The translations under genes and the position numbers were made by a program. The notes beneath the pieces are model-generated. The model did not search any database. It had not been told where the DNA came from and saw only the letters and a list, made by a program, of their open reading frames with translations. Of a stretch of 64,000 nt of DNA, positions 11,153-21,473 are shown piece by piece; the stretch's first letter is position 1; each line of letters starts with the position of its first letter. Source of the DNA: Palaemon carinicauda (taxonomy: Eukaryota > Arthropoda > Malacostraca > Decapoda > Palaemonidae); NCBI RefSeq assembly GCF_036898095.1, contig NC_090763.1:61141741-61205740 (forward strand). Reading direction: 5' to 3'.

Positions 11153-11618
11153 GGCAGGGTGGAAAGTCCCCAGCCTTACTGGCTTTGGCTTACCCGGGGA
11201 CTCAGAATCCGAGTGAGCAGCACTTCGAGAAAAAGAGTCCCTGTGCCTCGCAAGTTTCTTGCTACGCAAGAAACGAGCGGCCTACATAAGTTGTGTGTGG
11301 AGAGATGAAGTGTGACTCGTCCTAGGAAGTTGACCTGAAGTCCTTTATATGGAATTCTAGGCTAGGACATCCCCATACCACCTCGTCAGGGTATGGGGGA
11401 CGCGACAGTATTGTACTTAATACTAGGAACACAAGGAAGCATGGTTTACCTGCAGAGGTTTGGGGTCAGCTATGCAGAGACCCATGATGCTGCATTCCCC
11501 AAGAGAGGGGAGGATGAAGAAAGAAGTAAGGGCCAGACATACTCTTTCATTCACGCAGACTAAAACCGGGTAACAGTGCCCTCAACCTTCTGCTACTTGT
11601 CCATTAAGGAGCCTAAGG
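11153..11618. other. E2 spacer between ICR and recombinase
   Basis: Non-coding element sequence. Two parts of it are matched by the family B copy E4, where the homologous stretch is split by the insertion of E3 (blocks at 23,288-23,500 and 30,000-30,223). Confidence 0.65.
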
Positions 11619-12806
11619 TTAGACCAGCTGTTGTGCAGCCACCACAGGGCCGATAGAAAAAGTATCGAGGCTCCTGTGGGTCACGTCCTGCAGGTAGTGG
11701 GCTGTGAAGGTCGTCTGACGCTTCCAGACTCCAGCTTTTAGCACCTGCGTCACAGAGAAGTTTCTCTTGAAGGCCAGGGACGTGGCGATGCCCCTGACAT
11801 CATGTGACCTAGGGCGACGTGACGGAGGAGGGTCTGGATTCAAGGCATGATGGATGGTCCGTCGAATCCAGGCCGAGATGGTATTCTTGGTGACCCTCCT
11901 CTTTGTCTTTCCCGTGCTCACGAACAGGGCTCGCACCTGGGGACGAACTGCAGCTGTTCTCCTCAGATAACGTCTCAGACTTCTTACTGGGCAGAGTAGC
12001 AGATGATCTGGGTCATCTGTTACGGAACGGAGACTCACAACCCTGAAGGAGTCGAACCGTGGGTCCGGCACTCCAGGGTTCTGAGTCTTGGCAACAAACT
12101 CAGGGACGAACCTGAACGTTACCTCCCCCCATCCCCTTGAATGGGCGATGTCGTATGAGAGACCATGAAGTTCACTGACTCGCTTGGCCGAAGCCAGAGC
12201 GAGCAGGAATACCGTCTTCCAAGTCAGGTGTTGGTCAGAGGCCTGGCGTAATGGTTCGAACGGAGATCTCTTCAGAGCCCTGAGGACCCGAACCACGTTC
12301 CAAGGAGGCGGTCTCACTTCCGACTGAGGGCAGGTAAGCTCGTAGCTACGTATGAGCAAGGTAAGTTCCAGCGAGGAGGAAATGTCTATTCCTTTCAGCC
12401 TGAAGGCAAGGCTTGAGGCTGAGCGATAGCCTTTCACCGCCGAGACCGAAAGGCGCATTTCCTCCCGCAAATAAACGAGGAACTCCGCTATTGCTGGAAT
12501 AGAAGCATCGAGGGGAGAGATACCCCTCCCACAACACCAACCACAGAAGACTCTCCACTTCGCCTGGTAGACCCCTGCAGATGACTTTCGCAGGTGTCGA
12601 GACATCCTTTCCGCAACTTGTTGCGAAAAGCCTCTCTCAGTGAGGAGACACTGGATAGTCTCCAGGCTTGAAGCCGAAGCGATGCTACGGCTTTGTGGAA
12701 GATGTTGCAATGTGGTTGTCTGAGTAGCTCGTGTCGTGGGGGAAGCTCTCTCGGGGGTTGCATCAGGAGCTGCAGAAGGTCCGGAAACCACTCTGCATGA
12801 TGCCAT
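11619..12806 (-). CDS. DIRS tyrosine recombinase of E2, open and apparently complete
   Basis: The frame is open back to 13,415, but its upstream half is the shadow of the RT frame. I place the start at a Met near 12,806; this is uncertain. Counting on the long frame (598 codons), a SAM-like core-binding region with VYQAKW and VKGYRS lies near residues 280-330. The first catalytic Arg is at 412 in SAKRVSE, HDVR at 538-541, the conserved Trp at 564 and the nucleophile Tyr at 574 in AHYLQD. Length and residues fit an intact DIRS integrase-like recombinase that would insert circular cDNA without target duplication. No stop or frameshift interrupts it, unlike the gag and RT frames of the same element. 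It overlaps the end of the RT/methyltransferase-like frame. Confidence 0.87.
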   Translation of the reverse strand: MASCRVVSGPSAAPDATPERASPTTRATQTTTLQHLPQSRSIASASSLETIQCLLTERGFSQQVAERMSRHLRKSSAGVYQAKWRVFCGWCCGRGISPLDASIPAIAEFLVYLREEMRLSVSAVKGYRSASSLAFRLKGIDISSSLELTLLIRSYELTCPQSEVRPPPWNVVRVLRALKRSPFEPLRQASDQHLTWKTVFLLALASAKRVSELHGLSYDIAHSRGWGEVTFRFVPEFVAKTQNPGVPDPRFDSFRVVSLRSVTDDPDHLLLCPVRSLRRYLRRTAAVRPQVRALFVSTGKTKRRVTKNTISAWIRRTIHHALNPDPPPSRRPRSHDVRGIATSLAFKRNFSVTQVLKAGVWKRQTTFTAHYLQDVTHRSLDTFSIGPVVAAQQLV

Positions 12807-14570
12807 AGCAGAGCTATTAAGGTCATCGACAGGTTGACCGATAGTCTGGTCTTGTTGAGCACCCTTCTCATCAGACAGAACGGTGGGAAGGCGTAGACGT
12901 CGATGTTGTCCCACCGTTGTTGGAAGGCATCTTGCCAGAGTGCCTTGGGGTCCGGGACTGGGGAGCAGTACAGCGGCAGCTTGAAATTCAAGGCTGTTGC
13001 GAACAGGTCCACTGTCGGGGAACCCCACAAAGTCAGGACTTTGTTGGCTACCTGAGGATCCAAAGACCACTCGGTACTCACTATCTGCGAAGCTCTGCTC
13101 AGATTGTCGGCGAGCACATTCCTTTTCCCAGGACTGAAGCGAGCTGATAGACGTATCGAGTGGACTTCGGTCCATCTTAGTATCTCTACTGCAAGATGGG
13201 ATAGCTGTTGTGAAAAGGTACCTCCCTGCTTGTTGATATAAGCCACTACCATGGTGTTGTCGCTCATCACCACCACAGAGTGGCCCGCCAGGGTCTGTTG
13301 GAACTGTTGAAGGGCCAGGGAAACGCCCTTCAGCTCTAGCATGTTGATGTGGAGGTACTTTTCTGATTCTGACCATAGGCCTGAGGCCCTCTGGTTCAGA
13401 ACGTGGGCCCCCCACCCTTCTTTTGATGCGTCCGAAAACAGCATCAAATCCGGGGGAAGGACGAGAAGACCCATTCCCTTTCGAAGATTGTCATCGGTCA
13501 GCCACCATTGCAGGTCCGTTCGTTCCGCAGGTCCTATCGAAACCAGGAAGTCCGGGGAATTGATGCCTTGATCCCACCGGGACTTGAGCCGCCACTGCAG
13601 GGATCTCATCCTGAGGCGGCCGTTGGGAACCAGACGGGCCAAGGAGGCTAGGTGACCTAAAAGACGTAACCACGATTGGGCTGGAAGATCTTCTCGACTG
13701 AGGAAAGGCTTTGCAACCCTCCTCAGCCTTGCTATCCTGTCATCTGATGGAAAGGCTCTGTGGAGATTGGTGTCTAATATCATACCTAGATATACCAGTT
13801 GTTGTGTTGGGAGCAGAGAGGACTTCTCGAGATTTACCACGATCCCTAGATCTTAGCAAATTCCCAGAAGCCTGTCTCGGTGTCGAAGAAGGGTCGACTC
13901 CGAGTCTGCCAGGATCAGCCAGTCGTCCAGATAACGAAGGAGATGGATGCCGTTCCTGTGCGCCCACGAAGATATCAGTGTGAACACTCTGGTGAACACC
14001 TGAGGTGCTGTGGAGAGACCGAAACACAGCACCTTGAACTGGTAGATCTTGTTGTCTAGGCTGAATCGTAGGTACTTCCTGGAAGACGGATGGATTGGGA
14101 TCTGGAAGTACGTGTCCTTCAGATCCAGTGTGCACATGAAGTCTTGCGGTCTCACTGCAAGTCTGACCGTGTCTACTGTCTCCATGCTGAACGAAGTTTG
14201 CTTGACAAACTTGTTCAGGGCTGAGAGGTCGATGACGGGTCTCCAGCCTCCAGACGCCTTCTTTACAAGAAAGAGTCGACTGAAGAAGTCTGGGGAGCCG
14301 TCCACGACCTCCTGGAGAGCCTCCTTCTTGAGCATGGTCTCGACTTCTGCCCGAAGGGCTAGCCCCTTTGCCGATCCCGTGGCATAGGCGCTCAACGACA
14401 CTGGATTCGCTGTCAGGGGAGGTTGAGATGAAATGAACGGGACGCGATATTCTTGTCCGATCACAGAGATTGTCCAGGAATCGGCACCTGAGCACGCAAC
14501 TTTGTAGGCATCCCCCCACAGGTGGACACGCTGGGGGATTGCCAATCCTAGCGCTTGCGGCCTCGGCCAC
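12488..14570 (-). pseudogene. DIRS reverse transcriptase, RNase H and methyltransferase-like frame of E2, one nonsense codon
   Basis: The reverse transcriptase occupies 13,853 to about 14,545, with GGWRPVIDLS, LDLKDTYFQIPIH, CFGLSTAP and RYLDDWLI. A TAA at 13,853-13,855 interrupts it, and the same frame resumes at once (DLGIVVNLEKS) and continues to 12,488. RNase H follows with SDAS, LELKG, SDNT and ADNLSR. The methyltransferase-like domain shows VDLFAT and VYAFPPF; its second motif reads ALLWHHAEWF where family A has APLWPAREWF. One point mutation therefore disables an otherwise complete protein. The first residues overlap the end of gag. The 3' end overlaps the recombinase by about 320 bp. 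Confidence 0.87.
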
Positions 14571-16249
14571 TCCTCCTAGGATTTTTGCCTCCCCTGGAGG
14601 ACTTTCCGCCCTTCTTGTCTTTGACAGGAAAGGGCTGCGGTTTAGACACCTTGGTCTTAGCTGCCGGAGCCTGCTTCGGTGTCCTGCGAGGCTGCTGTTG
14701 TTGTTGAGGAGCTGGAGGTTTGTAGGGCCGAGATGTAAGGGCCTTCTGGAGGAGCGAATCGTGACTCGTCTTCCTCCACCTCTCAGCTGTCCGTTCTACG
14801 TCCTTGGGCTCAAACAGGTTTCCTCCAAGGATGGAGATTCCTCCATCCTTGGAGGAAACCTGAGCTTGCTGACATCCATATCGGGGACCTTCGGGTGGAA
14901 CCTCTCGGTCACCGCATCACGACGCTTGAGAATCGAGTTAGCCCACAGGTTAGTGACCTAGTGAGCTAAAAACTCGATGGAGCGCGTGCCCGAGAGGAGG
15001 AAAGTCTCCAGCGCCTTCCTATTGCTCTCCTTGGACAGGTCCTCAGAGCGCAATAGGATGCCCAGAGACCCTAGCCAGACATCCAGCCACGAAGTGGCCT
15101 GCATGGCACACTTCGCGACCTTCTCCTGGCTCAGGATCTCCGACGCCGAGAATGTCACCTGCCGGGCGTTGAGTTTCTCTAAAGAGAGCCCCTGGTGAGC
15201 TCTTCCATGGAGTGGTGGAGGGGAAGAGCTAAACAAGGCTCCTCCATGATCTCGAAGTACCTCCTCTGCTGCACGCGAGGAGGTGGGAGGAGCTTGTTCC
15301 CGGCAGAAGAACGGCTGGAGGAGGCAAGCTCGGAAAGCTGGCCCTCGACCTTGTCCCTGGCGCTCTTCACCCCCTGGGACCAGGACAGGGCTGCAATGGT
15401 CTTGGGGGGCTTCTGAATGCCATAAACCTGGTCAAGGACCGTATCCTTGCCTTCGCGAGGGGCGGTCTCGGGGTCCTTGAAACTATTGACTTGCCTCATT
15501 AGTCCAAGGACCTGCCAGAAGGCGTGCTCCGATTCGCGCTGCTCTCCTCCTTGTGGACTGGCAGCTAGGTCTCCTGTCCCCATTGGCTCTTCTTGGGGGG
15601 AAACGCGGACGTTCTCCCGGGGAAAGGTTGGCTCTGGACGAAACCTCGACGATGATTTGGGTAACATCTTCGAGTCCTTGGGCTCCCTCCTGGGAGGGAT
15701 ACAGGACTCCAGCAAAGAGGTCTGCAAGGTCCCTCCTACGCGAGACGTTTCTCTTCCTTGAGGTGGGGTTCCTCCCATTGGTGCCGTGGGAGTGTGTCTC
15801 ACCTCACTGGATTCTCCCGAGGACAGGAAAGGTTCGTCCACAGGAGAAGGAGAAAATGCCTGCGAGGGGGAAGGGGCCTTCCCGACGGACCTCTTGGGAG
15901 CCAGCTTAACTCTGGGAGAAGTCACCGCGAAATCCACTCCTCTCCTTCTCTTCAGCGGGGGCGAGGGAGCCTTTGGTTTCAGTCCCAGATCAGCGAGGGC
16001 TGGCTTCATAGCCTGCACCACCGCTTTCATCAGGGAACCAAACCAATGCTGGCGGCTGACTGACGCAGTGTCAGCGACCCCGCTGGAGGGAAGGGGATCG
16101 GTTGATCCTTCGGAGTGGATACTACAGGGCCTGCCTGGAAAGAAGAAAGGGAAGAAAAATGTTGTCCAGACCTCTCCGATGACTCTTCCTGCTCCTGGGC
16201 GCGTGCTCAGCGCTTCCGCGATGGTGATCGCGAGGACGATGTGAAAAAA
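14571..16249 (-). pseudogene. C-terminal part of E2 gag-like ORF1
   Basis: The reading frame from about 16,240 to 15,179 encodes a Ser/Pro/Arg-rich region. It includes VTSPRVKLAP, which E5 also has, and a conserved region with EIMEEP. A frameshift near 15,185 moves it to the frame ending at 14,958. That frame carries SWLDVWLGSLG, the counterpart of the FLDWCLGAL motif of E1. Past a stop at 14,958 come NSILKRRD and the basic tail. A perfect 22-bp inverted duplication at 14,815-14,862 disturbs this last part. Upstream the ORF is cut off at about 16,250 by non-element DNA. Structural protein by position and similarity to the E1 and E6 counterparts. Confidence 0.7.
14815..14862. repeat. Perfect 22-bp inverted repeat inside E2 gag
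   Basis: The arms at 14,815-14,836 and 14,841-14,862 are exact inverse complements around a 4-base centre (attc). It looks like a snap-back duplication that arose after insertion, because it falls inside conserved gag coding sequence. Confidence 0.9.
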
Positions 16250-17750
16250 AATTAATAAAAGTTGGGGAAAATACAAACCATTTCCACATATAACAAGCTT
16301 GGGTTATGTATGTTTTAAAGTAACTCTCATTATCAATTCCCTTTTGTCATAATGTCTGATATTCTGCCCCAGTACTGTACTATAATGATTTTCCATATAT
16401 TCACTGTAAAGATTTCAATTTTTTTTAAATAGGTTTACATATTTTGCCAGCAACAAATTCATTTATTTTTATAACAGAAAGTCATGAATAGAAGCATTAT
16501 TTATATTTTTAAGGGGTATTGTAATATTTTTTGGTCCTACCAGTTGTCTAACCACATTTGTTTTTGCAGCACGCCCTACTCTCTGTAGGGTTTTAGAGAG
16601 GCAACTAGAAGTTGAGTTAAGACGTGGCACAAGAAAAAATGATGGGAAGGGTACTGAATGATTCCTACAACTGAATAGGGTTAATCAGCTTAGTATAAAC
16701 TTCCTTTACCCTACTGAATGAACAGTGTATAGAAAAGTGAGTAAATCCATCCCTGGAATTGAATGTACAGTATCGCAAAATGGGATTACAGTATCTCGTT
16801 TGATAGAAATAAATGATGCATTGCTCAAAATGGGTGAAACGGGAGAAGGGGAAGATATGAACTCAATTTTCAATGCTCAGCTAGAAGATGTTGTCATTAG
16901 AGAAGTTTTGACATCAGGCACGGCCTTTCTTCAGTATTTTCAGTTCAGTTGAAAAAGAGCTTCGACAGTTGAAAACCTTGCGAATCCAAGATTTCATTAA
17001 CAAGGATCAAGATATTGCTACTCCACATCACCAGATCACAAAAGGTGATTCCATACTGGAACTTAGTGATGGACAGTTTTTTTAAATGTTTGCCCCAGAA
17101 CCAAGTGAACGTAAAGGAGCCTAAAACCGTCTTTTTGCGGAAGACCACAAACTTTTAAGTGTCATAAACATTAATAGTAAACTGGAACTATTGAAATGGC
17201 ATACTGGTACTTGCCCAAATAGATCCACGGTTAGGTGTGTCTTTGTTAATACTTGTACTGAATAGGAACACTTATGAGTGTCCCCCCAGTGGAAATCTTG
17301 ATCGGTTAATTTGTTTATCTTATTACCCGGATGCTGAAGTTTGACGTAAAGGAATGCTAATTTTGCCTTTAATTTTCTATTTGGATTGATGGGTCCATGC
17401 TAACATAACCCTAACAATTTTGTCAAATAAATATTATTTTCTTGTGTTTTATGAATACAGCATATCATTCCTGTTCCTACACCAATGTGCCCCCCTTCCC
17501 CAGCCACTGTTTTTTAAGATCTCGTAAGTACAGTAATTTATCATAATTCTTTCCTCCCACACTGTGTTCCGTTATTAATTATAAGATTCACTTTCACCTA
17601 ATGTTCCTATACCTTTATTTATAAGCCAGCTAGCCCAATGAAAGGTATGATAAAAAGTAAGATTCTAGCTGGGTCCCCTTGCCCAGTATAAATCAAGGGG
17701 TGGTGCCCAGAGCTCCGTTCTCTTGACCTGTTACTTAGGTTTCTTTGAGT
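16250..17750. other. Unassigned 1.5-kb block splitting E2 gag
   Basis: AT-rich DNA between the two halves of gag. An acceptor-like tttttgcag occurs near 16,561. A short plus-strand frame at 16,725-16,952 (75 codons) and following fragments to about 17,240 have protein-like composition, but I recognise no family. A TATA-like ccagtataaatcaagg occurs near 17,680. It could be a decayed inserted element, or host DNA between two separate DIRS fragments. Confidence 0.4.
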
Positions 17751-17930
17751 ATTTCACCGTTGTATACAGAATTTGTTGTGTAGTGAACGTCGGGTTGTGG
17801 TCGGCATTCGGACAATAGGCAGTTCGGGTCCTACCTCTGGCCACAGTCTGCAAACCACTACAACGATCTGGAAGTACGCGGCCCCGGTACCTCGCAAGGC
17901 TGGGCGCGCTGCGAAAACCGGCGGGAATCG

Positions 17931-18110
17931 CGCGATGGCAGAATCGCCGGGGCGCGCGATGGCAGAATCGCCGGGGCGCGCGATGGCAGAATCGCCGGGG
18001 CGCGCGATGGCAGAATCGTCGGGGCGCGCGTTGGCAGAATCGCCGGGGCGCGCGATGGCAGAATCGCCGGGGCGCGCGATGACAGAATCGCCGGGGCGCG
18101 CGCGGGCGAC
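17931..18110. repeat. 24-bp tandem repeats, about 7 copies
   Basis: Units of the form gcgcgatggcagaatcgccgg, encoding eight-residue ARPGDSAI repeats on the minus strand. They are direct tandem repeats within coding sequence, followed by related GC-rich repeats to about 18,420. Confidence 0.85.
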
Positions 18111-18874
18111 CGTTGGCGCGCGGAGATGAGGGCGCGCTGGCGAGTTAGCGCGTGGGCACGTGAGCGCGCGGGCGAGTGGGCGCACAGGTGAGGGTGTGTG
18201 TGAATGCACAGGTGAGCGCGAGTGCCTGGGGCGATCAGGAGAACGATGGCGCGTAGGCGAACGATGGAGCCTAGGCGAGAGTAAGCGCGTTGGCGAGCGA
18301 TGGGGCGTTGGCGAGCGATGGCGCGTTAGCGAGTGATGGCGCGTTGGCGAACGATGGCGTGTTGGCGAGCGATGGGGCGTTGGTGATCGATGACGCGTGG
18401 AGCGCGCGGGCGACCGACTGCGCACAGGTGAGTTGGCGCGTGGGCGAGTCGGAGCCCTGTGGCGATCATACGCGTGGACGCATTGGTGAGCGTTCGCGCG
18501 CAGGCGAAGGATCGCGCAGGCGCATAGGAGAACGCTGGCGTGTAGGAGATCGCTGGCGCGTAGGATGGCGCGCCGTGGCTGATGTTCTCAAAGGTGAAGT
18601 CTCGTGGGCGGGTTCAGGAGATGACTTGTGGGCGCGCGGGCGCGCATGCACTTTGGTGCACGCTGGAGACTGGAGCGCAGGCGGCGGTCGACGCGTACGG
18701 GAACGCTGGCGAGGCAACGGAACAATGTCCTTGGCTGCGCCCAGATCCGAAGATCGTGGGCGCGCTGGGCGCGCATCAGGAACTGGGCGCGCAGTAGTGC
18801 GCTGACGCACAGGAGGTTGACGGCGCTCAGGAGACTGTTGACGCGCAGCAGGGGCTGAAGTGCGCGTGCGTGCA

Positions 18875-19165
18875 GGAGCGCTGGCGAGAAAAGTCTGACG
18901 ACTCATCTGCCGTAGAGCGCTTGCGCGCAGGAGGGCGCTGGCGAGCAAGAGAGCGCTGGCGAGCAAGAGAGCGCTGGCGAGCAGGCGAGCGCTGGCGATC
19001 AGGAGAGCGCTGGCGATCAGGAGAGCGTTGGCGAGCAAGAGAGCGCTGGCGATTAGGAGAGCGCTGGCGAGGAGAGTCAGGAGACTCTACAGCAGGAGAG
19101 CGCTGGCGCGCAGGAGAGCGCTGGCGAGCAGGCGGGTGCTGGCGATCAGGAGAGCGGTGGCGCTT
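18875..19165. repeat. 18-bp-type tandem repeats encoding RS-like hexapeptides
   Basis: Repeated gagcgctggcgagcaaga-like units, which read on the minus strand as RQRSPD, RQRSPA and RQRSLA hexamers. Confidence 0.85.
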
Positions 19166-19794
19166 GCGCGCTACTGAAGGGCACACAGGTGAAACCTGGC
19201 GCGGAAGGGCCTCACCCACATTGTGGGATAAGCCCTTTTGCCCCGAAGGGACCGGTGCTTGCGTAGGCAAGGAAGATCTGGCAGGCGCAGGATATCGTGA
19301 ACGATCTGCAGAGAGGTCTAGTGGAGTTACTGCTACGGTCTGCTCCCGACGAGAAGAGTCCTTCACAGGGGACGACGAGGATGACGACCCGAAGAGGAGG
19401 CACCTCTTAACTCCCTTGTAAGGAGAAGGAAGGCCTCGGCGACGAAGAGGAGGGCGAGCCTTACGGCGAAGACGACCTCGAGGCAGGGTATCACCGTCGT
19501 CGGTCCTCCAAAGAGGAGTCTCTGTTAGTGCACTCCCCCGAGGGGGAGCAACACTCGCAGGAGAGACCGTTGGACCCAGCTTCCCCCTCGAAGGATGTTC
19601 GGAGGGGGAACCTGGGCCTTCAGCAACATCCGCAACAGTAGCAGCAGGGGTTTGACCCGACCCGTCGGACGCCTCTGCCACAACAACGTCGACAATAGCT
19701 GGTATTACCGGCGACTGTTGGACAGCTGCCCCCAACAGGGCTTCCTTGGAGGGCATGCCCTTAAGCCCCAAGGACGAAGATAACGAGGACGAGG

Positions 19795-19869
19795 AGGAAG
19801 AGGAGGAGGAGGAGGAGGAGGAGGAGGAGGAGGAGGAGGAGGAGGAGGAGGAGGAGGAGGAGGAGGAGG
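19795..19869. repeat. GGA microsatellite encoding poly-Ser on the minus strand
   Basis: Nearly uninterrupted gga/gag triplets, giving a run of Ser codons in the gag frame. Replication slippage here would change protein length without changing frame. Confidence 0.9.
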
Positions 19870-20578
19870 TATCGTGATGATCACGCTTGCGACGTTGTTT
19901 CGTAGTAACGCAAGCGAGGGGCGAAGTAGGCTCCGCAGGAGCTGACGTTATTACCTCCGCTGACACTTCAGCGGCCGCCGATTGAGCTGACGGGATATCG
20001 GCGAGGTCCGGAACTCCCGAGGGTTCCAAAACAGAAGGGACCTGAGGTAAAACTGTGCCTGCGAGGAACTGGTTCCACACCTCCACCGAAGGAGAACCAG
20101 GAAGTCCAAGGACAACATACCGCTCGCACGTTATCTGGAAGAGAAGCGGTAATAGAATTATTTTCGATGACGGAAGAAACTATCCCACTGGGGGGGGGAC
20201 TTGATACTCCTGCCCCAGGGGAATGGGTGTTAAGTCAATGATGCCGCTCTTTCTTGACTTCCCCCCGGAGGAAGGAGGCAAGGAAGAGTCTGAAGGAAGA
20301 GATTGAGAGGCCGAAGAAGAGGCCCGAGACTCCTTACCTTTCGACGGCGAACCTGGAGGTAATGAATCCTTCTTGGATTTCTTCTTCTTCCTCTTCATGA
20401 ACTTATCCCACTGCGTAGGCGACCATTCCTTACATACTTGGCAGGGGGCGCCTTCAGCACACCTATGACCTCTGCATGAAGGGCATAGGGAATGAGGGTC
20501 CACCTCCGGTGGTGACATAAATGTGCCACAAGAGTTCGGGGGAATCCCGGGACATTTTCTCATATTAGAGGACATCAC

Positions 20579-20873
20579 ATCTAATTTAAAGAGTAAAAGA
20601 AAAAGTTAATGAAAAAAAAAAAAAAAACAATTAAAGAAAGGCTAGTCTGCCAGTCAAACAAAACCAGGAGCAGAGGTGTTACCACTGCGACGGCTAGAAT
20701 TCGATTGAAGGTACTCTGTAGCTACCGGCCGGCAGTCCCCCACCCCCACCAGGGGGATTAACTATCGGCCCGGTCGTTAATGACCTTGTTAAGGTTTTCT
20801 GCCGTATTTTCCAGCTCGCGCTAGAATATCTCCTATAGTAAAGAATGAGGGTTTGTATTTAGTGTAGGAACAA
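20579..20873. other. Leader and right terminus of E2
   Basis: Contains an A-tract near 20,610-20,626 and the end gaatgagggtttgtatt, with ggaacaaag at the edge. It is not a good inverse of the E2 left terminal repeat. The nearest match for gatgagggtttgt is the right-terminus half of the E7 ICR. Confidence 0.5.
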
Positions 20874-21473
20874 AGTGAGGGTTCAGCAGCAAGAGTGACC
20901 ATGGTATAAGGACACTCTACATATCATTTACACCTCAACTACTGAAAACAGCTATTGCAAAAGATATACAGTATCCTATGCATGGGAGATTGGAAATCAT
21001 ACTACATCAGAACAAACATCAATTAAAAATCTACCAGTAGCAAATTAGTTCATTAATTCCAAGTAATTAAGGAAACAGCAATTAAACCAATACAACATGA
21101 TTAAGAAACAAAGAAACAACTCTATGAAAAATTAAACTTCTATGGCAAGCTAAACCAAAGTATGAAAAGTATATTAAAGTTATAAGTGAACCAAAATGAA
21201 ACATAACTGGTTATGAAACAATACAGTATTACAATTAATAAAATCCAGAAATCAGGACAAAACAAAAAATAAGCTTTCTGAAAGATAGCTTTCACAGAGT
21301 GGTGACTAAATAGATTCAGTTTATAAGGTCACTTAGATAGAGGATTTCATTATACACTGTAGCACTATCAATTATTCATAAGAGATTGTTTATATCCTTC
21401 AGTCATTTGAGCTTAAGACCTTTTGGCAATCTAAAATAAAAACCAAATCATGAATGGCCTGCAAAAGATTTAC
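20874..21473. other. AT-rich non-coding DNA, probable intron downstream of the MOCS2A exon
   Basis: No coding signal. On the minus strand, directly after the exon, the sequence starts with the donor GTAAAT. An acceptor-like tttttattttag lies only about 35 bases further on and would give a stop-containing, non-Gly continuation, so I do not use it. Confidence 0.5.

Larger units (their letters stand above)
17754..20578 (-). pseudogene. N-terminal part of E2 gag-like ORF1 with RS-like repeats
   Basis: Starts at a Met at 20,578. The N-terminal Cys cluster is C9, C17, DPH at 27-29, C32, C35, C40, C46 and C49, with the same spacing as E1 and E6. A Lys-rich patch follows. The first frame ends at 20,180; the protein resumes in another frame at about 20,086 and runs to 18,827. 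That part contains a poly-Ser run coded by a GGA/TCC microsatellite (19,795-19,869), then many repeats of the type RQRSPDRQRSPAR. Further RS-like and ARPGDSAI repeats continue in 17,754-18,425. GC content here is far higher than in the surroundings. RS-rich tracts suggest RNA or splicing-factor binding, but that is inference. Frameshifts inside the repeats are likely, so I call it broken. Confidence 0.68.
7420..20873 (-). mobile_element. DIRS1-like element E2 (family B), interrupted by an RTE LINE and a second insertion
   Basis: Minus-strand DIRS element. The left terminus is split: about 25 bp lie at 7,420-7,445 and the rest resumes at 10,822, on either side of an RTE LINE. The ICR lies at 11,041-11,152. 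Then come an open recombinase, an RT/RNase H/methyltransferase-like frame, the C-terminal half of gag, a 1.5-kb block of unknown origin (16,250-17,750) and the N-terminal half of gag with long RS-like repeats. The right end at about 20,873 shares only the core gggtttgtattt and ggaacaaa with what the ICR predicts, so the right third may belong to a related but different element. I describe it as one composite; two abutting truncated elements are the alternative. Confidence 0.72.

Noticed and set aside
17931..18110. Regular repeats that might suggest a CRISPR array
   Set aside because: Direct tandem units without spacers, inside coding sequence of a eukaryotic retroelement.
17773..18129. Plus-strand open frame with MAESPGRA repeats
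   Set aside because: Antisense shadow of GC-rich 24-bp tandem repeats; the minus strand carries the gag frame.
18870..19421. 183-codon plus-strand frame rich in RERWRA
   Set aside because: Antisense of the RS-like repeats of gag.
20605..20626. A-tract as a LINE poly(A) tail
   Set aside because: Lies in the leader of E2 with no LINE sequence next to it.
21433..21473. Very short intron after the MOCS2A exon, using acceptor tttttattttag
   Set aside because: Intron would be only about 35-40 bases, and the joined codon would be Asp instead of the required Gly.
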